The translations under genes were made by a program, and so were the position numbers. A stretch of DNA of 64,000 nt, taken from positions 81,518,123 through 81,582,122 of the forward strand of contig OY720636.1 of NCBI GenBank assembly GCA_963169105.1, given 5' to 3'. Below the pieces are notes generated by a model. The model did not search any database, had not been told where the DNA came from, and was given only the letters and a program-made list of their open reading frames with translations. Shown here piece by piece: positions 1 to 12,960 of this stretch (the first letter of the stretch is position 1; every line of letters begins with the position of its first letter). The DNA comes from Ceriagrion tenellum. Taxonomy: Eukaryota > Arthropoda > Insecta > Odonata > Coenagrionidae.

Positions 1-860
1 GAGGAGGAGTGTAGGACTCGAGGAAAAGGGTTCCATTAAAGGGGAGGCGAGAGGGAAAAAAATAAAGGCCGCCCCATTCCTCGCGTGTAATCAAACATAA
101 AGGACCCTTTTCGAGGAGGATGGAGGGTAACGGAGGGAGCTGGGGTGTGGGGATTAGCGGAGAGAGGCGCGGAGAAAGGTAAGGGGGGAAAGGAGCTGGG
201 GGACGGGAGAAAGAAGCTACGAGGGGTCACGAAGGCGGGGTTTTTGGTGGGGCCGGAATCAGAGCAGGACGAAGGTAAGGGCTTGGGCAAGAGGTCTAAG
301 GGCACGATCGGAGGAGGAGAGAAAGATATAGAGAAGGCAGGAAGGACGGTAAGAGTGAGAGAGAGAAAGTTAAGGCAAGGATTTCAAGAGAGTAGGTGGC
401 TGGTCAGTGATTTCGCCCACGAAATAAGGTCCGAGAGACAGGAGAAGCAAGCGGGAGATGGGAATGGAGAGAGGGAAAGAGAGATGGACTGTGCTCACTT
501 GCATCCCTCCTTCTCGGAGAAGACTGGACTGCGTTAGAAGAGGGTACGAAAGTAAAAGATCCGACGTAGGAATTCCTCGTGTATGCGAGTGAGAGTGTGT
601 GCGCGCTGAAGGAGCCGACAGGATAAAAGGGTTAGAGGCTGGAGGAACGGCGAGGAAGAAAAAAAAAACATTCAGGGCCAACCCCGAAACATAAAGTGAA
701 TCCGAGATATTCTGCTACTGTGTTCTCCTGGAGGATGAGGCGGAAAATAGGAAAAAGAATGGAACTCGGGAAGAGAAAAAAAAACGAGAAAGAAAAGGAT
801 CAGGAGATAGAGAGAAGATGAGAAAAAAGGATAGTAAAACATGAGGTAGGGACGGAAAAA
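1..860. other. Purine-rich strand, no gene
   Basis: The + strand is dominated by G and A (runs such as GGAGGAGAGAAAGA) with very few pyrimidine blocks. ORFs on both strands are low complexity: Lys/Glu/Gly/Arg-rich on + and Pro/Ser/Leu-rich on -. That is what a GA-skewed tract gives by chance. No domain, signal peptide or splice-bounded exon is visible. Confidence 0.7.
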
Positions 861-1640
861 ATACTCGCTACACATAAGAACGAAATTGTGCGATTTGATA
901 CAGTTAAAAACGGATAGAGGAGTGAAGGCCGGTTGACACCGAACATTGCAACATGACTTAAGAAAGGTGAACCTAGGTATGCTAGTCAGATAGCGATGTG
1001 ACTTACGTAGCTAACTATGGAAACCGTGTCCATCACGAGCACAGATGAAGAAATAACGCACACGACCACTCTTATCCCTCGATCATGATACCTTGATCCT
1101 TATCCCTTGATCATTATCATGATACCCTTAAGGTTTGTCATTCTTTTTACGGTGCGTTTAGGAAAACAATTCTTGAGTCGACCAATGACAAGCCGTCCAA
1201 ACACACGAACATCAGTCCCCATGGTAGAGAAAGGGATACAGAGGTAATTTTAGATGGGAGTCATTCCTCATATAGATACTTAGAAAGCGGAGGCATATTG
1301 ATTTAAAAAGTTTAGGTTCAAAATTTGAGAATTTTTGTACACAAAATTTACACGAAAAGTTATCGACGGAAAAGCCCTTCCGTCAAATTTAGGAAAGTTA
1401 TTAAAATGTAAATAATTTTTCTGACGACACCAAAGGTGGCTCATAGAATGTTACTGTTAAAATATCCTCAAGTCACATAATATTATTCACAGAGTTAATT
1501 CTTGAGGGAGTTGAGTTTTCTTCGCCACGAAATTACCTAAGCAAAAGAGGAAGGAGGAAGAAAAAGAGACCCTTTATTGATACATTTATGTATTTTAAGA
1601 GTGCATTGATTTATAAAGTTACGCTCTAGCGTTCAACGAG
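861..1640. other. AT-richer intergenic stretch
   Basis: No open frame of note. An imperfect direct repeat is visible: the segment starting CTTATCCCTCGATCATGATA at 1071 recurs in slightly longer form at 1099-1126. Nothing else is recognised. Confidence 0.6.
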
Positions 1641-2345
1641 AACAAGCCTTCAGGGGGAGGTTTTTTTCCTTACGGAGGGAGCAAAGCGAAGAAATACGAA
1701 AGAAAAATCCCAGATTTGCGGGGAGGAGCAGGAAAGAGATCGTTTGAGGAGGCGGAAGCACACGAGGAGGAAGAAGAAATGCGGGCTTAAGAGGAAGAGA
1801 TTGATACGGGTCTTAAAGGCCTTTCTCCCGCAGAACAAGGGAAGACTCCCTCGAGGTACATTTTGAAGTCGGGAGAGCCGGGACAGTTTTTGGTTCCGGG
1901 AGGAGGCGGAATTCTTTCCTAAAGGAGCGGCGAGTGTTTTCCCTGCCGGGGACACCTCTTTAAAAAAAGGGGAAAGGGTCGGTTGAGGAGCGGGCGGGAG
2001 GGTGAAGGGGCTAAGGCGGGCGGGTGGAGTGGAGATTGAGAGGCCGAAAGGGGGTGAGGCGGGGATGAAGCGGGGCTGAGAGAGGCATGCTGGCAAGCTT
2101 CCGCGTCCTTAATCTCGTGGCCGGGGCCACTCGCCGTGTCAGAGGGGGTCAACGATTAGCCAGCCACTCGTGAGGGTCTCCCTCCCAGGGGAGGGTTGAA
2201 ATATGTGACGAGCCCCGGCCAGATATGAGGAGGCCCTTTAAGGGCACGGAGGCGGAAGTGCCCGCTTCAAATTATGTCCGAGACCGAACGAGGGCGCTAA
2301 CTCCCTTCCCCATCCCGGCCCCTAAGGCCCGCTAAAGAATAAGGG
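1641..2345. other. GC-rich, purine-skewed stretch
   Basis: The segment is GA-rich to about 2090, then a GC-rich mixed segment. The 148-aa and 77-aa minus-strand frames are Pro/Ser/Leu-rich shadows of the purine tract and show no motif. No gene is called. Confidence 0.6.
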
Positions 2346-2808
2346 ACGTAGATAATATGCAATCTCTCCGGAGTATGAAGAGGGTTACGGCCAAGTATTG
2401 GCATCCCAGCGTGGTTCACTTGCGACTGGCAACGAATACCAGGGTTTAACCTCTTTCACAGGACTGGAGGGGGTATTTGCATTATATTGGACTAATTGCG
2501 GGGCACCTGGATATATTTTTCTTGATTAACATCCGCTAGATTCTTGAACCTCAAGATATACTTTTCATTAGAAAATATAAAGCTACATTTTTCTCCTAAA
2601 CTAAGAAAACGAATAGATAATGCAATTATTCCCGAAGAAACCACAAATTTTTCACAAATGTTTTCGCTAGCAAACTTGCACTTTCACTGTATAAATCACG
2701 ACGTTGGGTGTATTACAACTAAAAAAAATAATAATAATTTAATAAATCAACAAAATGATGAACATATATAAAGCTTACCTACATTATCTCCAGTAAAGAC
2801 ACTTTATT
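2346..2808. other. AT-rich stretch, nothing recognised
   Basis: AT-rich DNA with a 75-aa open frame (2544-2771) rich in Asn and Lys. It has no recognisable motif and is likely chance. Confidence 0.5.
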
Positions 2809-2814
2809 CTAAAA

Positions 2815-3112
2815 TAGGATTGGATATTTGGGAGGGTGACCGACAGCTAAGGTCATGTGCGCCATAGTGGACAGGTAAGGGAGGAAGGGCGGATAGAAAC
2901 CCGGCGTCAGAATTATCCTGCTCTTAACGGAAGTTGCCAAGAGACCACGGTTTAACGTCTCATCCGACAGACGGAGTATTACATTTGAAGTGTCCTCCAC
3001 AAGACACTCAAGTAGGGATCGAGTTTTCTCTGAAACACATCCTCCTCTGCAGAGATTTGAAACCTGGCCGTCCAAATGGTTAGTTATTACTCTAGCCACC
3101 ACACCAACCTGA
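2815..3112 (-). repeat. tRNA-derived SINE (degenerate)
   Basis: Read on the minus strand, the right end starts with a pol III box A-like stretch (GGTTGGTGTGGTGGCTAGA, 3109 to 3091), followed about 30 bases later by a degenerate box B (GGTTTCAAATCT, 3064 to 3053). The body contains GGATGAGACGTTAAACCGTG (within 2970-2941), a motif I recall from many invertebrate SINE bodies. The 97-aa open frame across this stretch is therefore most likely a by-product of the repeat and not an exon. Strength of the call: the head plus body order is right for a SINE, but box B is mutated and no poly(A) tail or target duplication was resolved, so ends are approximate. Confidence 0.5.
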
Positions 3113-3119
3113 TCCCTAT

Positions 3120-4720
3120 TAATTTTTAAAATTCAATATACAACTTCAAACACAATGTCGAATAAATGAACAAAATTCAAGTAGATAAGGCTTCAATTGC
3201 ACCACTAAAAATGAATTCGACTAACATTACAAAGCCTGCCTTTGATAGCTTCAACTACGGGATCACTACCTCAAAAGTTAAATAATTTCAACTATTCACT
3301 GCACTTCCGGAAGATAAGCATCCTCGAGCCTGGAAAACATTTTGAAATATTTGCTCGGATTAGCATACATAATGGTTAATGAATTTCCAAGCGGCTCCGC
3401 AAAATATTCCCACCCCTAGGCGAAAACAAAACAGACGTGCTAAGCCAAGGAGCAGATAAAAAATGCGCAAAAAACTAATCAACCTAAAAAAGGGGAGTTG
3501 CTGGGGAAACATTTACTGTGCACGCTCGCACGAGGAACATTTCACATCATTTAACTTCAAAAAGTTTTAATCGATTCTCAATCCTCCGCGCGGCGATAAG
3601 AACTCGTCACGCTCTCCCGAGGGCCCACGCCGCCGTATACGTGCGTCAGCATACAAACGATCAATCAATTATCATCATCTTTTCTATTAACTCCATCCAC
3701 AACACTTCTCAAAAACTTCGCTCTCGGGGAGGGAGGTTGGATAAGCGCTAAAAGAAGAGCCTTTTGCATAGACGAGGGGCGCTTCCCGTTTTAAACTTCC
3801 CTCCCGGAGGAATATACGGAGACTTAGGGAGGAAAAAAACTGCAACTGGGAAACTTTACCGGGGCCTTTTTACAGCGTCACTCTACGGAGGAGTCCTCGT
3901 ATCGCCGGGGCGGGAAGAGAAAGAGACGAGAGATCCAGGCCCGTATACAGAAGCGCACTCGTTCGTAAAGAAAGAAAACGACTCGGGCGATAATGGAGAC
4001 GCCATGTATCACAGGGCCCGTGCCCACGACATGGTCCATAACATCCTCCCTGCGTTCTCAAAAACAGTTCCATCACCTGCACTTCGCCATCTCCTTGAAA
4101 GGTGGGGGAGGAACGGCAGGGGGGTGATGGCCGGGAGGGACGCCGGTCGGGGAGGTAGCTTGGAGACACGAGGAGGCCGGTAAGTGTGCTTGGGATAAGT
4201 AGGAATCCCAAGGAAAAGAGGAGATGAGGGGGAGTAACCGACGTGAAATGGCTCAAAGGGGAGAGGGCGGTTCATGGGAGGAAGATACGGGCGCTGGATA
4301 GGAGGAGGAGGAAATAGGGGGGGCTTAGATGGGCTTCCCCTCTTCCTAGAGTGGAAAGGTTTATACTCTCCGGCCTGCAGGACTCCCAGTGCATTCTTCA
4401 CGCTCGCGACGATTTTGAATGGCAAGAGGCTCAAGTTGCCCCTGCATGTAGATCTCCGTCTTTTGATGGGACCGAGAATACGATCTTCCTTAGGGAGCGG
4501 GTTTGGATTTTGGAGTTACGTGAACGAGTGAGACGCTCCCGGTCCATCATTCGGGACCCTATCGTCTCTCTCGAGGAGATATTGGAAAGAGCGCATATGC
4601 TGGTACCTACTTCAAGTTTTCCGGTTTGTTGGAGCTTTACACCGTCGACTGTGGGAAAAGGGGAGGAGAAAAGGTGCTACCTATGGAGTTTCCCCATCTC
4701 ACTGGATCATAACTAGTTTA
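3120..4720. other. Mixed intergenic DNA, no gene
   Basis: The AT-rich part (3120-3500) passes into GC-richer, partly purine-rich DNA (3720-4330). Several overlapping frames of 77-141 aa occur on both strands at once, the mark of stop-poor composition and not of coding. No family was recognised. Confidence 0.55.
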
Positions 4721-6080
4721 TTGGTAAGGTATCACCATCGCATTGCGTTTGCGAAGTAATAAGGTGTTTTATATCCTCAACCTGTCTGAAGGAACTCTCA
4801 AAGACTTTCAGAAATATGCACCTCTCCGAGTTTCACAAGGTAATTTCATTTAAAAGCGAGGATGAATGAAATCCATACTCTCGAAGAAAATATGAAGGTG
4901 GTCAGCATTGGAATACTCTGGTCATATACTCAAACATGGGGTCGTAACTTCGAAAAACCGGATAAAAATCGAGAGATGAGAGTTCCTTGGGTAAGGTAAT
5001 GCATGCATTGGATCTTCTGATGCCGATCACATTTCAAAGAATATTTTTTCATATATCGCACTAAATAGTCTTCGTGGAGTGCAAAATATCAGTGTCCCTA
5101 GGATTAATTTAGGAGAAATAGGAAATATTAGGAAAAATGGCATTTACCAAACACGTATTGCCAAGCAGCAAAAAATAACATGATCTAGGTATGTAACATA
5201 AATGGAGAAATGTGCATCGCTTCGGGCGACGACCAAACTTTTATTGAGTAAAAGGAATTCATAAGAGGTTCGTAAAACATTGGGAAGAAAAATGTAAAAC
5301 GCTTTGTTCTGAGCTTAACCTAAAAATATGCAAGAACCAAAGAGATAACATAATGACTTGAATGAAATGAATTGCTGGGGATATTAATGAAACTTAGAGG
5401 CTGGAAATGTATAAACCTAATGTTGTAGATGAAGGATGAAATATCATGTAAGAGACTGGAAAAATCAATATGAAGATAAGCATAAATGAAGGCCACAAAA
5501 ACACGTAATAGAGCATGTTTGCATCATAGAGTTCTGTAAAAAGTGGAATACTATTTTAGCAGAATCCTCAATTTTTTGTCTCGAAAAGCCTACGGGCATT
5601 GTAAAAGTTGCAGACAACGTAGCGTATTTCAATGGGTAGAATTAAATTTACAATACATATTTAAATTGCATCATGTATCATGAACCACAAAAATTTTGGA
5701 TGCACAAAAAGGTAAAACAGAATTACGATGAATTCCCAAGGAATACCTAAATTAAAATACAAATATTGAGTGCATTATTGGAGTTTTCTCATCTCATTGA
5801 AAATTTATATAGATCTGAATACGGAATTCAAGTCCATATGGTGGTCACGTATGTTAGTTCTTTTCCTAAATTCAGGAATCTGAAAGTTTATATAGGCTGA
5901 AAAATACTCCGAGTCTAGACAATGCATGGCACGCCGATGTATGGTGAAGCCCTCAACAAATTTAAATTTTATTTAACCTAGCAATAAAGGAGCGGGCAGT
6001 CTTGAACTTAAGCATTATTTTTGTGCTTGTCCGAGCCATTTTCCGTTAAGTTAAATCGTACATTAGAGAGTAAGCCTCGA
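4721..6080. other. AT-rich stretch with no ORF over 60 aa
   Basis: This 1.36 kb of AT-rich DNA is closed in all six frames. No tandem array or inverted repeat was found by eye. Nothing is recognised. Confidence 0.6.
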
Positions 6081-7320
6081 GAGTACAATTAAGACTCCAC
6101 CATCCAAGACTGGTAATAGGTACTTAGGCCCTGGGAGAACCGCTCCCATTCGATCTGAGCTGTATCAAGCCACCCCATACAACATTCAACGCCTCTCCTT
6201 TTAACCGGCCCTGATGCCCATTCTTGGATGGATGGCGAGTATCACAGACGTTAGCAAACGGAATGCCACCGACTCCCCTCGCTAAACCTCAGCCTGTCAG
6301 ACGGATGGATGACCGCGTCGTCAGAGCGAAACGCCAAGCCCCACCAATTTACTTTGCAAAGAACCTCTTCGGGGAAGAAGAAAAAAAGAGAATGGTTGGC
6401 ATTGACCGAGGGGGAGATGCTGGGGGATCTGGAAGAGGGTAGGAAGGCCCTCATGAGCACGCGGGGGTGGACGGGCATCGAGTGGCTACTGAAAGAGCGA
6501 AAATACGCCACCGAATGCGCCCACGGATCCCCCTTAATGCTCGAACCCTCCCAGCCTTCCACCACCTCCTAGTGCAGCTCCGGAAAGTTGTGTGCGCGGG
6601 AGGAAGTGGGGTGGGTCCAGAGCTGGACAGGACGTAGCAAGGAAGGACTGAGGCCCTCCACGGGAACCATCACGACGAGCCAGATTGATGGTGACGATTT
6701 GGCTTCGTCACTGCACTCTTACATCGACCGGAGGAGACGACGGGGTTCTTGGGTTGCGATTGGGGGGGGGGGTGGGATTGAGCAAGGTGGTATGGGGGTG
6801 ACTGCCGGGGAATTCTGGGAATTGGGGGTTCGGATGGGAGGAAGGCGGGAGAGTGTGAGCGGTGGGATTCCTCCCAGATGTCGTTCCCCGGGCCGTTTGA
6901 TCGAGCCAATTCATTGAAGTGCTTGCCAACACCTTACAGGACAAGTTACGACTCGCGAGGGACCTTAAGGGTGGCGGGGGGTGGATGGGGAAGGGAAGAG
7001 GAGCAAGCACGGAGGGTGTGCGGGCCCTAAGGGCGGGCGCGACCCCCGGGAAGTTTGGCTCCGAAGTAACGCGCGACCAAATCCCGGTTGAATCGGGAAT
7101 TACGCGTCTCATTACCGCTAAACACGGGAGTCACGTCGCGGGGAACATGGAGGATGACATGAGGCGGTCGTGAGGGAAGAGTAGGGGGTACAAGTTCAAA
7201 GCCCCGACATACATTGGGCGCCTGCGGATGCAAGCGACATGACAAGCACGGTGAGGAAAGATATTGCGCTGAAGTTTCCAGACAGACTGCGCCATTAGCA
7301 GTGGATGGCGTACCATAAGT
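6081..7320. other. GC-rich, purine-skewed stretch
   Basis: GC-rich sequence with + strand purine bias and an 11-G run at 6762-6772. Several frames of 60-134 aa are open simultaneously on both strands (low-complexity Gly/Arg or Pro/Ser). No conserved domain is seen. The poly(G) run could form G-quadruplex structures, but that is inference. Confidence 0.55.
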
Positions 7321-8000
7321 AACTCACTTTATCGCGACAAGAATTGCGTCAACGATGATCCGTCCCTGCTACTGTACCAACACGATGAAAATGGCTTGCT
7401 CCTACCCCAATGTTTTCTTAGAAAGCCAAATAGTTTTTCAATACATTTTACTCTTAAAAAGCGATATACATTTCCTTATGCGAATATCAAATATGCTCGT
7501 GAGCCCTCCAAACGTTTTTACCAGAAAATTAATACAAAAATCATACATCAAATAAAATAATGCAAGTGAAAGACAATCAATGTCTAATCCGGTCGCCTAG
7601 TCCACAAAGTGGTGCCTGGGTCAGTACAATCTGCTGTATTGCTTAAAGAAAGATGAAAACGTACTCTTGATTACACCAATGTATATTTAAAATGCCTTTG
7701 TCTTACTACACAATCCCAAAGCATGAGAATTCTTGGCAAGTTACTTCATAGAAACGACAGAGCGTATTTCACACGAGGGCGCGCGGATTTCGCATAAATA
7801 CGAAATTTAAAACAAACTGCAACTTTTGCTTGAATATCTTTTAAAAACTAGTGCAATTAGGTATGAATAATGATAAAAATCTAAGATAAATAACCGGAGA
7901 ATGAACTCATAACCACTCTTGGTGTATTAAAAAATTGGCTGGAAATAGACTGTATCTAAAAATTGTACGGTATTTACAAGCCGTTTTACCTTAAAGTTCA
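7321..8000. other. AT-rich stretch, nothing recognised
   Basis: Only a 66-aa frame (7355-7555) is open, with no motif. No repeat structure is seen. Confidence 0.5.
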
Positions 8001-9560
8001 GAGACGCAGGAAGAACAAACAATTTATTTCACTTGCATCCTTGTTACCATATTCATCACACATGCATGCGCTCCAAAACTACGTTCGAGCAGTAATGGGC
8101 TCACATTTCTCCGGAAGGGACGCCCCAATTGCCAGGGAAAACAATTTTATGGCGTACTACGTAAGGACTCCGGCTTGTCTTTCAGGGTGTCTCTCGGAAC
8201 GGGAACACTTTATTAACCCGAGTCAACGCCGCTACCTACCCTTTACGCCTGGAGGAGCAAGGTACTACCAGCGTACGTACAAATGAGTCGCCGGGAAGTT
8301 TGTCAGGGCCTCCCCGAGCAACAACTCGATTGCCGCCGCCGGGACACGGGGACGGAAAAGATGCACGCGAGGATGCGACAATCTTCGCCGCGCATCTGGT
8401 CGGAGGAGCAGGAGGGGAGCAATCACCGCGCGACTCAAAGGAAGGCGACTCGCCCTCGCCGTGAAACACCCTCGCCACGACCGTCTCGGTCGCATATCAA
8501 AGGCAAACGACCCAGTCGAGAAAGACACGCGGGAGCTAGGATGAGGATGAGGAGGCAAGGGGAGTAAACATGCACGGGTGACTCGGCGGGCACTCATGCA
8601 CGGGGCGAGGGAACAAGAGGAGGAAGTGAAATAAGGAGATGGGGCAAATTAGCCCGACGTGCGCGGGAGCGGGCCAACCAGATGGGGCGTAGGAGATGGA
8701 GGAGGAGGAGTCCCCGAGAGGGAGGAGAGCAAGCGGGGGGCCATTAAGAGCATAGAACGAGACGAAGCACCAAAAGACGCATGTGTGTACAAGTTACGTG
8801 AAAGCAAACGGCCGGTCTGGCAGGGGATAGCTAGAGAGGAGGACCGTCTCATTGGCTGGGCGGTCCTCACCGGTCTTTAAAAAGGAAGAAACGATGAGCG
8901 GCAGGAGAGGGTCGCACACAAGGGCGGAGAAGGATGCCGTCTCATACCCGGGGATCCTTTCAGTTACGCGCCCGCCTTTGGGGTTGGAGCCCGGCGCCGG
9001 AAAAGGGACGGGGTTAATGGAGGACGCTGAAAGAAGAGCGTGGATGTGGGGAGAAGGGAGATAAAGATGCCGGGGGGTGGCGGAGGAGTGCCGGGGGACA
9101 CGGCGGGAGTTAGCCGAGGGAGGAAACGCGTTTGTGTGTCCGGTCGTGTATCGGAAGGCTTTTTCGGGGGAGAGGACGTCTCCCTAATGAAGCCGTCCTC
9201 TAATTTTCGATCCCCACTGACTCCTCCTTCGCACGCCATCCTCTGCCCTTGAGGTCCCCGGGAATTTTTGCCATTTTCGGGAGGACCCCTTACGCATTCC
9301 ACCTGTAGGGGGGGAGGGAGGGAGCATGGAATGAGGTGCCAGCCTCGAGAGGATTGGGAGGTTGTGGGGGAACGAGGAAGAAAATCGGCGCTAATGAAAG
9401 CTTTGACGAGAATGAGAAAGAAAAACCCAACACTTTCCCTGCTCCCCTGAGAACGGGGTCATTAAGACACCGGTGTTTGTTACGTTCGCTCGACTCCTGT
9501 TTCAGAATCAGACTCAATTATCACGGGCGCTAAACCCCGTAATGCACAAGTTTGCGACTT
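8001..9560. other. GC/CpG-rich then purine-rich stretch
   Basis: The interval 8270-8600 is CpG-dense, and 8600-9200 is purine-rich on +. Frames of 60-112 aa on both strands are Arg/Gly/Pro-rich and carry no recognisable domain. The CpG-dense part could be a CpG island or regulatory DNA, but no core promoter motif is evident. Confidence 0.45.
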
Positions 9561-10490
9561 CAGCGTTATTATACGCGAAGTTATTTTTTTTGGGATTTTT
9601 CATGGGACTGAGAAAGCGAGAGAAAATCTTTAGTACGCACAAAATTGACGAGATTATACCCAAAAATAAAATTGACTTCATTAAGACTACCGTTCGTGTG
9701 TAGTAACGTCCGTAAAAACAGCTTTTCCCTGTTTTTGGGCATTAAGAAGAAGGTGCAATTACATGATGGAGGGCATTAAAGAATAGTGGATTTGAAATTA
9801 GATAAGCGGGATAATTTTCTTCCAAGAAAGCATCATCTTGTATTTTTCCTTACTAATTAATGCAATTAAAAAATACAACTCCAAAAGGTCACAATTAACC
9901 TTGGGAAATGAGATTTAAAAAATACCAAAACTAACATTTGGATATGAGATAAAAAGTTATACAATAATGTTTTGAAATAATCCCAATGGCGACATAGCTG
10001 CACATAGACAAAGACTGTATTTATATAATGAATACAGGTTCATTGATAATTGGTCAAACGTAAAAGATTGGCGATGAATGATTGCAGCTCCTAAAACCAT
10101 GGAGTGTGTTCTGCTTTTTATGCGTCGAAAAAACAGTAAGAAGCCATTAAGTCATTAAGACAATAACCGATTGTGTACCATAACAAAAGAACCGCGAACA
10201 AATGCGGGAGATTTCGCTCCTCGCACATTTTTGCCCTCCACACACTGGATGATTCATCGGATCGAAAAAGAAACAATACCGGGGGAAAGCTCCCCTATTC
10301 TTCATTAAAAATGCCGCGGGAATCCATCATGTGGCACACTCATTTGTCGGGAAAGGCGAAAAGAATAAAGAGCTGCGGGGCAAAGAGGGAGAGACGGTGA
10401 GGCGGGTTGGGAACAGAGAAAAGCTTTCGAGTGCAGCTACTCAATAAGCGCTTCGACTTTGGAGTAATTGATGATTCGGTGGCGCAAAGA
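9561..10490. other. AT-rich intergenic stretch
   Basis: AT-rich DNA with short frames only (75-76 aa). No repeat family was recognised. Confidence 0.5.
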
Positions 10491-10518
10491 GGGAGAGAGA
10501 GAGAGAGAGAGGGAGAGA

Positions 10519-10562
<44 letters not shown>
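10491..10562 (+). repeat. (GA)n microsatellite
   Basis: About 70 bases of almost pure GA dinucleotide on the + strand, interrupted by a few GGGA steps. It lies inside a wider GA-rich block ending near 10660. As a perfect polypurine mirror repeat it could adopt triplex (H-DNA) form; that is general knowledge of such tracts and not shown here. Confidence 0.95.
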
Positions 10563-10565
<3 letters not shown>

Positions 10566-11557
10566 TTAAAGAAGGGCTAGGAAGAGAGAGAGAGAGATCG
10601 ACGGAGCGCAGGGGATAGAGAGAATGAGAAAAACTGGAAGGATGAAGGTGGTTATGCCGAACTGGAAAAAATTAAGTAATACGCCACGGAGCGGAACTCG
10701 GGTAATGCGACGTAGCCGACCGAGATCATGGCCGGGTGATACTCGGGGAGGGCTGGGGGATAGGATGACTGAATAAGGGCCGGAACAAAGAGAGGAGGCG
10801 GGTTCAGGACTCTCCGTGGGACTAAAGGCACCCGAGGCACGAGATAGGAGGGGAGGGGCGTGGCTCGACGTGAGAGAGGTTGAAGGTGTCATCTCTGCTA
10901 TAATTGGTCGAGTCCATCCGATCACACACTCTTTGCCCGGGAGGGACTGCCCGGTTCTCCTGGCCGCTCACAAACATCCCCGCCGCGATTTCCGCAGCAA
11001 ACATTGTGTCGTTATCCGCGGAAAAGAGAACAGGGAGGGTAGAAGGGATGGAGACGGGAAGAAATAAAAAAAATGACACAGCGTGTGTGGCGCGGCCCCG
11101 AACTTTTTTAACTCGCGAGCTCGCTACGCTGAATCGGAGGCATTTAAAAATGCGGGTCTTATTCGTTTTGTAAACAACGCTCCAGGAGAATACGGTAAAG
11201 AGCATCCCAGTTAATGCAATTTCCGCCCAAAGTTCACGTTTTTGTCTCCCCGCTCATTCCTCTTCAGTCCGTCAGTAGCTTGTTGAAATCGCTTGCACAA
11301 GTGACACCGTTGTTGAACTGAGTCAACCGTTTAAAATTAACAGCAGAACGCATAAGTATTAAAAATGTAAGACAGACTTATAGTACGCAGGGTAGCGTAA
11401 ATTAAAGCACAGCATAAATACATTTCTAGAGAGAAATATCGGGGTACGAAACTAATTAAAAATTTTCAATCATTATTATTCGTAGATTTAATATAATTAT
11501 ACTCAACGCAATTACTAAATGGAAATTGCACAGTAGATTTCCATCTAGAGAGGTATT
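10563..11557. other. GC-rich to mixed DNA, no gene
   Basis: Overlapping 62-127 aa frames on both strands between 10566 and 11205 give no recognisable protein. The 11206-11557 part is AT-rich and closed. Confidence 0.5.
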
Positions 11558-11794
11558 ATAATAACGCTGTTTTTATTGATATAACTAATGAGCTAATTGA
11601 CTACAATGATTATCTAAGATAATCCTGTCCGCTATCTTTCATAGATTGCGTCCAATTAACTCTGCGAGTGCAATTTTGAGCATGTACGCAGAGTGAATTG
11701 GACGCAACCTATGAAAGATTAGCGGAGAGGATTATCTTCAATAATCATTGTAGTCAATTAGCTCATTAATTATATCAATAATAACAATGTTATT
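11558..11794. mobile_element. Foldback (inverted-repeat) element, 107-bp arms
   Basis: Two long arms are near-perfect inverted copies: 11560-11666 and 11687-11794, separated by a 20-base spacer (11667-11686). Matching blocks include CTAATGAGCTAATTGACTAC on the left, answered by GTAGTCAATTAGCTCATTAA on the right, and GATTGCGTCCAATTAACTCTG answered near the spacer. Mismatches are few, so the structure is young or maintained. No protein is encoded. The size and near-total self-complementarity fit a foldback/MITE-type DNA element. The superfamily is unknown because no clear target duplication was resolved. A long hairpin transcript from here would also be a possible Dicer substrate (inference). 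Confidence 0.85.
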
Positions 11795-12960
11795 AAAGAA
11801 AATTTACAAAAATGGCAAGGTTCATACAAGAATACACCATTTATGAGAAACAAAAAACACAGACTAATGCGAGTCTTCCGAACGATGCACATGTTACAGG
11901 GACCACCCTGCGATCGCAAACGGTAAGACGGATCTTAATGCCTACCTAATGCAGACTGAGCTTGATACCTCGATCCCCTCCTGAGGAGGGAAATTTCCGG
12001 GAGCCACCATGTTGCGGGATGTACTAATTAACCTCAATTAAGAAATAAAAACCGCGCGGCACTTCTCGCTCTCTCGCTTTGTTTTCTTTCTCGTTCCCTC
12101 TCGTAATTAGTGGGCGTAGAGCTCGACTCGGGGGAAAAAATATGCATAAACAGTAGCGAGTCCCCCGACTAAACTAATGCGATTGTTAACGGGTGGGCTA
12201 TCCATCATCCCCCATCTTCCCTCTCGTGCGAGGTGAGGGGAGGGGGGGGGAAGGGCGAAAGAGGGGTAACAGGGATGGGTAGAAGCGTAATTGCAATTTC
12301 ATTGCAACTGAGGACATCGCAGCAGGGACGCCCTCATTTCCAGGCAATCATCTAATTGACTCGAATCCTTCTCACCGCCCAGGATCCTCTCCCTCCCCCG
12401 AGTTCCCATCTTCATCCAGACCGCCTCTCATTACGCAATCCCGGCCCTTTCTCAACTAATCCGCAGCCTTTATTATTCCCCGGTATCCCAAACCGCCTCT
12501 GAATCCCTCCCTCGTGCTCTCACCGTCTCCCTTCTGCCCTTCCCAATCGCCTCGTCCCACACAAGTCACCTGGATTTATGACGGCCAACCCCGCGCTCTG
12601 CCACCCTAAAGCATACGAAGGAGAAGGAGGTGATGAACGCAGTGGGGTAAGGAGTCCGCGTCCGCCCATCCTTACCCTCCCCCCACTGTATTAAATTTCA
12701 CAACTGAGGCAATCCTTCCGTCATCCCGCCGAAGGGATCCGCTAAACCGCCCCCAACCCCCCAAGCGGAGGTAAGTTCAAGACCGGGCTTACGCAATCGC
12801 ACGTACGAAGAGGCCGCCGGAGATGGAATGAAGAATGAACGCGGGAAGCACCGCTCGTGTCATGTCATAATTCATTCAACACGCTACAACTCTAATGGGA
12901 GTCACCGTTGAGGATTTTCACGAACGCACGAAACACAGCACAGAGCGTATTATTCCTCTG
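11795..12960. other. Non-coding stretch with possible regulatory character
   Basis: No ORF above 60 aa is open over this interval. Around 12020-12190 there are clustered homeodomain-like cores (CTAATTAACC, CAATTAAG, GTAATTAGTG) and an ATGCATAA octamer-like site in otherwise GC-rich DNA. From 12350 to 12560 the + strand is pyrimidine-rich. A conserved enhancer is possible but unproven. Confidence 0.3.

Noticed and set aside
2809..3102. 97-aa minus frame as a protein-coding exon
   Set aside because: The stretch carries SINE hallmarks (box A and B-like head, GGATGAGACGTTAAACCGTG body), which explain it better.
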